Part shown: piece by piece, positions 60,955-64,000 of the stretch
Layout: the number at the start of each line of letters is the position of its first letter
Position numbering within the stretch: position 1 is the first letter of the stretch
From: Rhizobium subbaraonis
GTDB lineage: Bacteria; Pseudomonadota; Alphaproteobacteria; Rhizobiales; Rhizobiaceae
Direction: 5' to 3'
Assembly (NCBI RefSeq): GCF_900220975.1
Contig: NZ_OBQD01000020.1
Coordinates: 1 to 64,000, forward strand
Length of the DNA stretch: 64,000 nucleotides
Notes under the pieces: generated by a model
Databases searched by the model: none
What the model was told of the DNA's origin: nothing
What the model saw: only the letters and a program-made list of their open reading frames with translations
Position numbers and translations under genes: made by a program

Positions 60955-61300
60955 CGTGGAGGAAATTAGGTTCTGTTGTCGGGTCTTCTCGTATCGGGTT
61001 GCAACGCGCCGGAACTGCTTGAGGCGGTTGAGCATCCGCTCAATGCGGTTTCGGTCCTTGTAGGCCCGGAAGTCGCATGCCAGCGGGTTCTTCCGGTTTG
61101 CCTTCGGCGGGATCAATGGTCTGATCCCGTGGGTCAGAAGTTCCTCGCGCAGGAAATCACCACCATAGCCCCTGCCAGCAACAACAGTCTCGGTTTACCG
61201 ACCGGTATTGCCGGAAGATCAGGTACTGCATTCTAATCCGGGGCCTCGCCACCGGTCAGGGCAAAGCCGAGAGGACGTCCCAGACCGTCTGCGCGAGCGT
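60955..61300 (-). pseudogene. IS5-family transposase C-terminal remnant
   Basis: On the minus strand: ARADGLGRPLGFALTGGEAP, then D, an in-frame TAG, NAVPDLPAIPVGKPRLLLAG; a frameshift near 61190; then ETVVAGRGYGGDFLREELLT, PPKANRKNPLACDF, AYKDRNRIERMLNRLKQFRR and VATRYEKT. These are the catalytic C-terminal blocks of IS5/IS427-type transposases (the 'YKxRNxIERxxNRLKxFRRxATRY' Glu region). The N-terminal half is absent and the terminal helix is replaced. Inactive. Confidence 0.78.
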
Positions 61301-61475
61301 GCCTCCGTCTTCAGGACAATACGCTACGCGCACGGCTTCCTTCGTGATCGCACCAGAGTGAGAACGCTCCGGGCTGGTCGGCAGTCGCCGCCAGCGAGGC
61401 TACCACGCGCCGCTCCAAATCGATCTCAAACAGCCAGACGGAAATGCCACTTGACAACGACACGTCCATACGAGA
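61301..61475. other. non-coding leader between IS5 remnant and DUF1348 gene
   Basis: No gene recognised. A good -35 TTGACA lies at 61451-61456, with a poor -10 about 17 bases on (GATTGT), close to the operator at 61476-61512. Some of the leftward part may be decayed transposase. Confidence 0.35.
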
Positions 61476-61512
61476 TTGTACCAATCGGTAAAGTAATTAC
61501 CAATCGGTACAA
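61476..61512. promoter_or_regulatory. tandem TetR operator upstream of DUF1348/TetR operon
   Basis: TACCAATCGGTA occurs twice (61479-61490 and 61498-61509), with TTG before the first and CAA after the second, so the whole block is also a rough inverted repeat. Each unit is close to the ACCGATCGGT-type palindrome used by TetR proteins. It lies 28 bases before ATG 61540 and after a TTGACA, well placed for repression by the TetR encoded second in the operon. Confidence 0.65.
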
Positions 61513-61539
61513 ATGCCTCAGCTAGACAAGGAACTGAAG

Positions 61540-62004
61540 ATGTCACGTCCCCCGCTTCCCCCCTTCACCCGCGAAACCGCCATCGAAAAGGTTCGACTGG
61601 CCGAAGACGGCTGGAACACTCGAGACGCGGCCAAAGTCGCTCTGGCCTATACGCTCGACACCCGCTGGCGGAACCGCGTCGAGTTCGCAAGCAATCGCGA
61701 AGAAGCTCAGGCATTTCTGACACGTAAGTGGAACAAGGAGCACGAATACCGCCTCATAAAGGAGCTTTGGGCTTTCACCGGCAACCGCATCGCGGTACGC
61801 TACGCGTATGAATATCGCGACGATGGCGGCCGCTGGTACCGCGCTTATGGTAACGAGAACTGGGAATTCGCGGAGGACGGTCTGATGGCGCACAGACACG
61901 CGAGCATCAATGAAATGCCGATTGCTGAAAGCGATCGTTTGTTCCACTGGCCTCTTGGCCGTCGGCCGGATGATCACGCCAGCCTCAGCGATCTGGGCCT
62001 CTAA
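61540..62004 (+). CDS. DUF1348 (SnoaL/NTF2-like) protein
   Basis: 154 aa from ATG 61540 (AAGGAACTGAAG). Pattern: [80 protein letters not shown] and [20 protein letters not shown]. This is the conserved DUF1348 family of small cone-shaped NTF2-like proteins, very often controlled by a TetR encoded alongside. Possible hydrolase, isomerase or binding role; not established. Confidence 0.92.
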   Translation: MSRPPLPPFTRETAIEKVRLAEDGWNTRDAAKVALAYTLDTRWRNRVEFASNREEAQAFLTRKWNKEHEYRLIKELWAFTGNRIAVRYAYEYRDDGGRWYRAYGNENWEFAEDGLMAHRHASINEMPIAESDRLFHWPLGRRPDDHASLSDLGL

Positions 62005-62006
62005 TC

Positions 62007-62630
62007 ATGGCCCGCATGGTCGCTGAGAGATCCGACGCCATAGCCCCGTTGGCTGAAGTTTTCCGCGAACATGGCTATGAAGGCGCAAGCCTTGCCTTGA
62101 TCGGCAAGGCTACCGGTCTCGGCAAGGGCAGCCTCTACCACTTCTTCCCGAACGGAAAGGAAGAGATGGTGCGGGCTGTTCTCGGCGAAATCGGCCAATG
62201 GTTCGAGGATGCCGTATATTCCCCGTTGCGTAACGAGAGCGATGCTAATGGTGCCATCGGTGCAATGCTCGACGCGACGGACCAGTATTTCAGGTCCGGC
62301 AGGCGTGTGTGCCTCGTCGGTGCCTTGGCAGTCGCCAATACGCGTGACCTCTTCGCGCAAGCCATCCGAGGCTATTTCGTATCTTGGGTGGACGCGTTGC
62401 AGTCAGCGCTTATTCGGCAGGGCCGTGACGCCGATCAATCGCGCATCCTCGCGGAAGAGGCCGTTCTTGCTATTCAGGGAGCAATTGTTCTTTCTCGGGC
62501 GTTGGACGATCCGGCCGTTTTTCAACGGGCTATCGACCAACTCCGCGGACGATTGGTGATCGAAAACGATGCCTCCAACAACAGAGGCACAATCGACGAT
62601 TCATCGCAAAATGAAGGTTGTCTTGTCTGA
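62007..62630 (+). CDS. TetR-family regulator (autoregulatory)
   Basis: 207 aa, starting 2 bp after the DUF1348 stop. DNA-binding helix-turn-helix: LAEVFREHGYEGASLALIGK and ATGLGKGSLYHFFPNGKEEM. The ligand domain has GRRVCLVGALAVANTRDLFA with one Cys (CLVGAL), a feature of the TetR group that senses electrophiles or oxidants in some relatives. It probably represses its own operon through the tandem site at 61476-61512. Confidence 0.92.
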   Translation: MARMVAERSDAIAPLAEVFREHGYEGASLALIGKATGLGKGSLYHFFPNGKEEMVRAVLGEIGQWFEDAVYSPLRNESDANGAIGAMLDATDQYFRSGRRVCLVGALAVANTRDLFAQAIRGYFVSWVDALQSALIRQGRDADQSRILAEEAVLAIQGAIVLSRALDDPAVFQRAIDQLRGRLVIENDASNNRGTIDDSSQNEGCLV

Positions 62631-62737
62631 GAATAGCGGAGATGTTCTCGCGACTCCACGAGCGGTCAAAGGCCAGCAGCAGGAGTCAGCAAAGCGTCCG
62701 CAGGAGGAGGGGGTAGAACTTTGTCAACGGAACCTAG

Positions 62738-63577
62738 ATGACGTCACGCGACCTTTACCGAATTCGTGACTTCGTGCCCGATTTCGACGCCATCGCCGCC
62801 GAATTCGCCGAACGCAGCCGGGCACTTTCTGCCGAAGCCACCGTGCTGGCGGACGTGCGATACGGCGCACGCCGCCGGGAGGTTCTCGACGTCATCCGGC
62901 CGGAGCGTCAGATAGCGGGCGCGCCGCTGCACATATTCGTCCATGGCGGTTACTGGCGATCCGGCGAAAAGGAAAACTACCGTTTCGTGGCCTCTCCGGT
63001 CCTGGCGGCCGGGGGTGTTGCCGCCATCGTCGAATACGACCTGATGCCGGGCGAGCGGCTTGATGTGCTGGTCGATCAGGTGCGGCGATCGGTTCTCTGG
63101 CTCCAGCACCATGCCGGCGATTTCAGCGCGGACCCGCTGAGGATGACGGTCAGCGGCCATTCGGCCGGCGCCCACCTTGCCTCCTTCCTCGCGGCGACTG
63201 GCCCGACGGAAAGAGCCGCGCCCTCGCTTCCCTCCATACGGGGCCTCTTGCTCCTGAGCGGCATCTACGATCTCGCAGGAATTCCCAACAGCTTCCTGCG
63301 AGACGAAGCCGAGATGACGCCGGCGGAGGCGGCAGCCTGGTCACCGTTGACGTCACGTCAGCTCCCGTGCCCTCAGCGGATCATTGCATTCGGCACGGAG
63401 GAAACGCAGCCGTTCCACGAGCAGGCTGCGGCACTGCATTCGCGGCTTGCCGGCCAGAGCGAAACCGTGGAACTGGTCCCTGTACCGGGCCTCAACCACA
63501 TGAACGTCGTCCTGGATCTGGCAGATCCTTCAGGCCATCTGGGCGGTCTTGTCTCCGACATGGTCTCATCGAGCTAA
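62738..63577 (+). CDS. alpha/beta hydrolase, kynurenine-formamidase-like
   Basis: 279 aa. The oxyanion motif HIFVHGGYWRSGEKENYRFV (HGGYW, as in BNA7-type arylformamidases), nucleophile in MTVSGHSAGAHLASFLA (Ser of GHSAG), acid region FGTEETQPFHEQ and His in PVPGLNHMNVVLDL form a complete triad. No other tryptophan-catabolic gene is nearby, so the substrate may be another N-formyl or carboxylic ester. The start at 62738 has a weak GGAA site. Confidence 0.88.
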   Translation: MTSRDLYRIRDFVPDFDAIAAEFAERSRALSAEATVLADVRYGARRREVLDVIRPERQIAGAPLHIFVHGGYWRSGEKENYRFVASPVLAAGGVAAIVEYDLMPGERLDVLVDQVRRSVLWLQHHAGDFSADPLRMTVSGHSAGAHLASFLAATGPTERAAPSLPSIRGLLLLSGIYDLAGIPNSFLRDEAEMTPAEAAAWSPLTSRQLPCPQRIIAFGTEETQPFHEQAAALHSRLAGQSETVELVPVPGLNHMNVVLDLADPSGHLGGLVSDMVSSS

Positions 63578-63627
63578 GTTCGTCGGTGACCATCGACCGT
63601 GAACCCAAGTCCGCCCCGGGGCACGTC

Positions 63628-64000
63628 TCAGAAGCCTTCGAGAACGATCTTGCCTTTGGTCTTGCCGCTCTCGATGGCCAGGTGCGCCTTCTTCAGGTTT
63701 GCGGCATTGATCGGCGACAGGGTCTCGGTGACGGTCGTGCGGATCCTGCCTTCATCGACAAGGCGGGAAACCTCGTTCAGCAGCCTGCCCTGCTCCGCGA
63801 TGTCTGCCGTCTCATACATCGAACGCGTGAACATCAGCTCCCAGTGGATCGACACCGCCTTGCGCTTGAACCCATTTACGTCAAGGGTTTCGGGATCGTC
63901 GATCAGGCCGAAGCGGCCCTGAGGTGAGATCAGCTCGCTGATCTCCTTGAGATGACGATGCGTTTCCGTTGTCGAGAAGACGAAGGCCGGAGCGCCGATG
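63628..64000 (-). CDS. MDR-type zinc-independent alcohol dehydrogenase/quinone reductase, partial
   Basis: Minus-strand frame, C-terminal 123 codons; the start lies beyond the window end. It reads IGAPAFVFSTTETHRHLKEI, SELISPQGRFGLIDDPETLD, VNGFKRKAVSIHWELMFTRS, then SRLVDEGRIRTTVTETLSPI and ANLKKAHLAIESGKTKGKIV. This matches the end of the ZADH branch of medium-chain dehydrogenase/reductases (zinc-binding alcohol dehydrogenase family protein), where 'A..A..GK..GKIVL' is the usual tail. Reduces a quinone, enone or ketone with NADPH. Only the cofactor-domain end is visible. Confidence 0.85.
   Translation of the reverse strand, partial: IGAPAFVFSTTETHRHLKEISELISPQGRFGLIDDPETLDVNGFKRKAVSIHWELMFTRSMYETADIAEQGRLLNEVSRLVDEGRIRTTVTETLSPINAANLKKAHLAIESGKTKGKIVLEGF

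Noticed and set aside
1-64000. CRISPR arrays, tRNA or rRNA genes, integrase with attachment sites, plasmid origin
   Set aside because: No regularly spaced repeats, no tRNA-like cloverleaf or T-loop sequence, no recombinase and no replication gene were found on reading both strands.

Overview
The window looks like an accessory region (megaplasmid or genomic-island type) of an alphaproteobacterium, most likely a rhizobial-type Hyphomicrobiales/Rhizobiaceae member. The reasons are high-GC DNA, many LysR/TetR/GntR regulators each tied to a transporter-plus-dehydrogenase cassette, Liv-, ribose- and TRAP-type importers, an RpoE-ChrR pair of the Rhodobacter type, and FNR/FixK-like boxes. No rRNA, tRNA, CRISPR array, replication gene or core housekeeping operon was seen. 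The genus is an inference.

Layout. (1) 1-830: debris of an IS6-family transposase, an amidohydrolase-like N-terminus and a LysR N-terminus. (2) 897-3348: LysR regulator and convergent Tat-exported amidase. (3) 4020-10938: operon with a SAF-domain oxidoreductase, ABM protein, beta-hydroxyacid dehydrogenase, TRAP transporter (P, Q, M) and gluconokinase, facing a LysR gene; probably sugar-acid catabolism. (4) 11446-15225: GST, a three-domain PNPOx-like/flavin reductase/2Fe-2S fusion and a LysR gene. (5) 15332-19574: patchwork of gene tails, a DUF2092 gene with a coupled small ORF, an IS5 tail, an SMP-30 protein, and a 5'-truncated hydrolase abutting a potassium-channel tail. (6) 19802-30296: Ca2+/H+ antiporter, VIT/CCC1-like protein, SulP transporter, CYTH-Ppx/GppA fusion, stand-alone CYTH protein and an RND efflux pair whose pump lacks a normal start codon.

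(7) 30433-43204: a TetR-controlled CoA-ester catabolic regulon with MaoC hydratase, MFE-2-like SDR, thiolase, two thioesterases, a five-gene Liv transporter, enoyl-CoA hydratase, acyl-CoA ligase and Fe-alcohol dehydrogenase. Two copies of a 16-bp palindrome (CATACT-N4-AGTATG) sit in its two divergent promoter regions and could control all of it. (8) 43255-43492: IS256-family remnant. (9) 43608-52115: RpoE-ChrR stress cluster with sigma factor, zinc anti-sigma factor, DUF2177, FAD oxidoreductase, DUF1365, CFA-synthase-like methyltransferase, SDR, MFS, DUF3833 and a small exported protein; three promoters of the form TGATCC/CAATCC-N16-CGTA are readable. (10) 52260-60953: DJ-1/PfpI protein, then a ribose-type ABC importer with its GntR regulator, divergent from an LDH2-family dehydrogenase, Fe-ADH and aldehyde dehydrogenase. 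(11) 60955-64000: IS5-family remnant, TetR with DUF1348 gene and operator, a kynurenine-formamidase-like hydrolase, and a partial MDR-type reductase leaving the window.

Functionally the window is a set of self-contained nutrient and stress cassettes, each with its own regulator, separated in several places by decayed insertion sequences. The parts most worth follow-up are the CYTH/polyphosphate/cation module, the two regulons whose DNA sites can be read directly, and the start-less RND pump.
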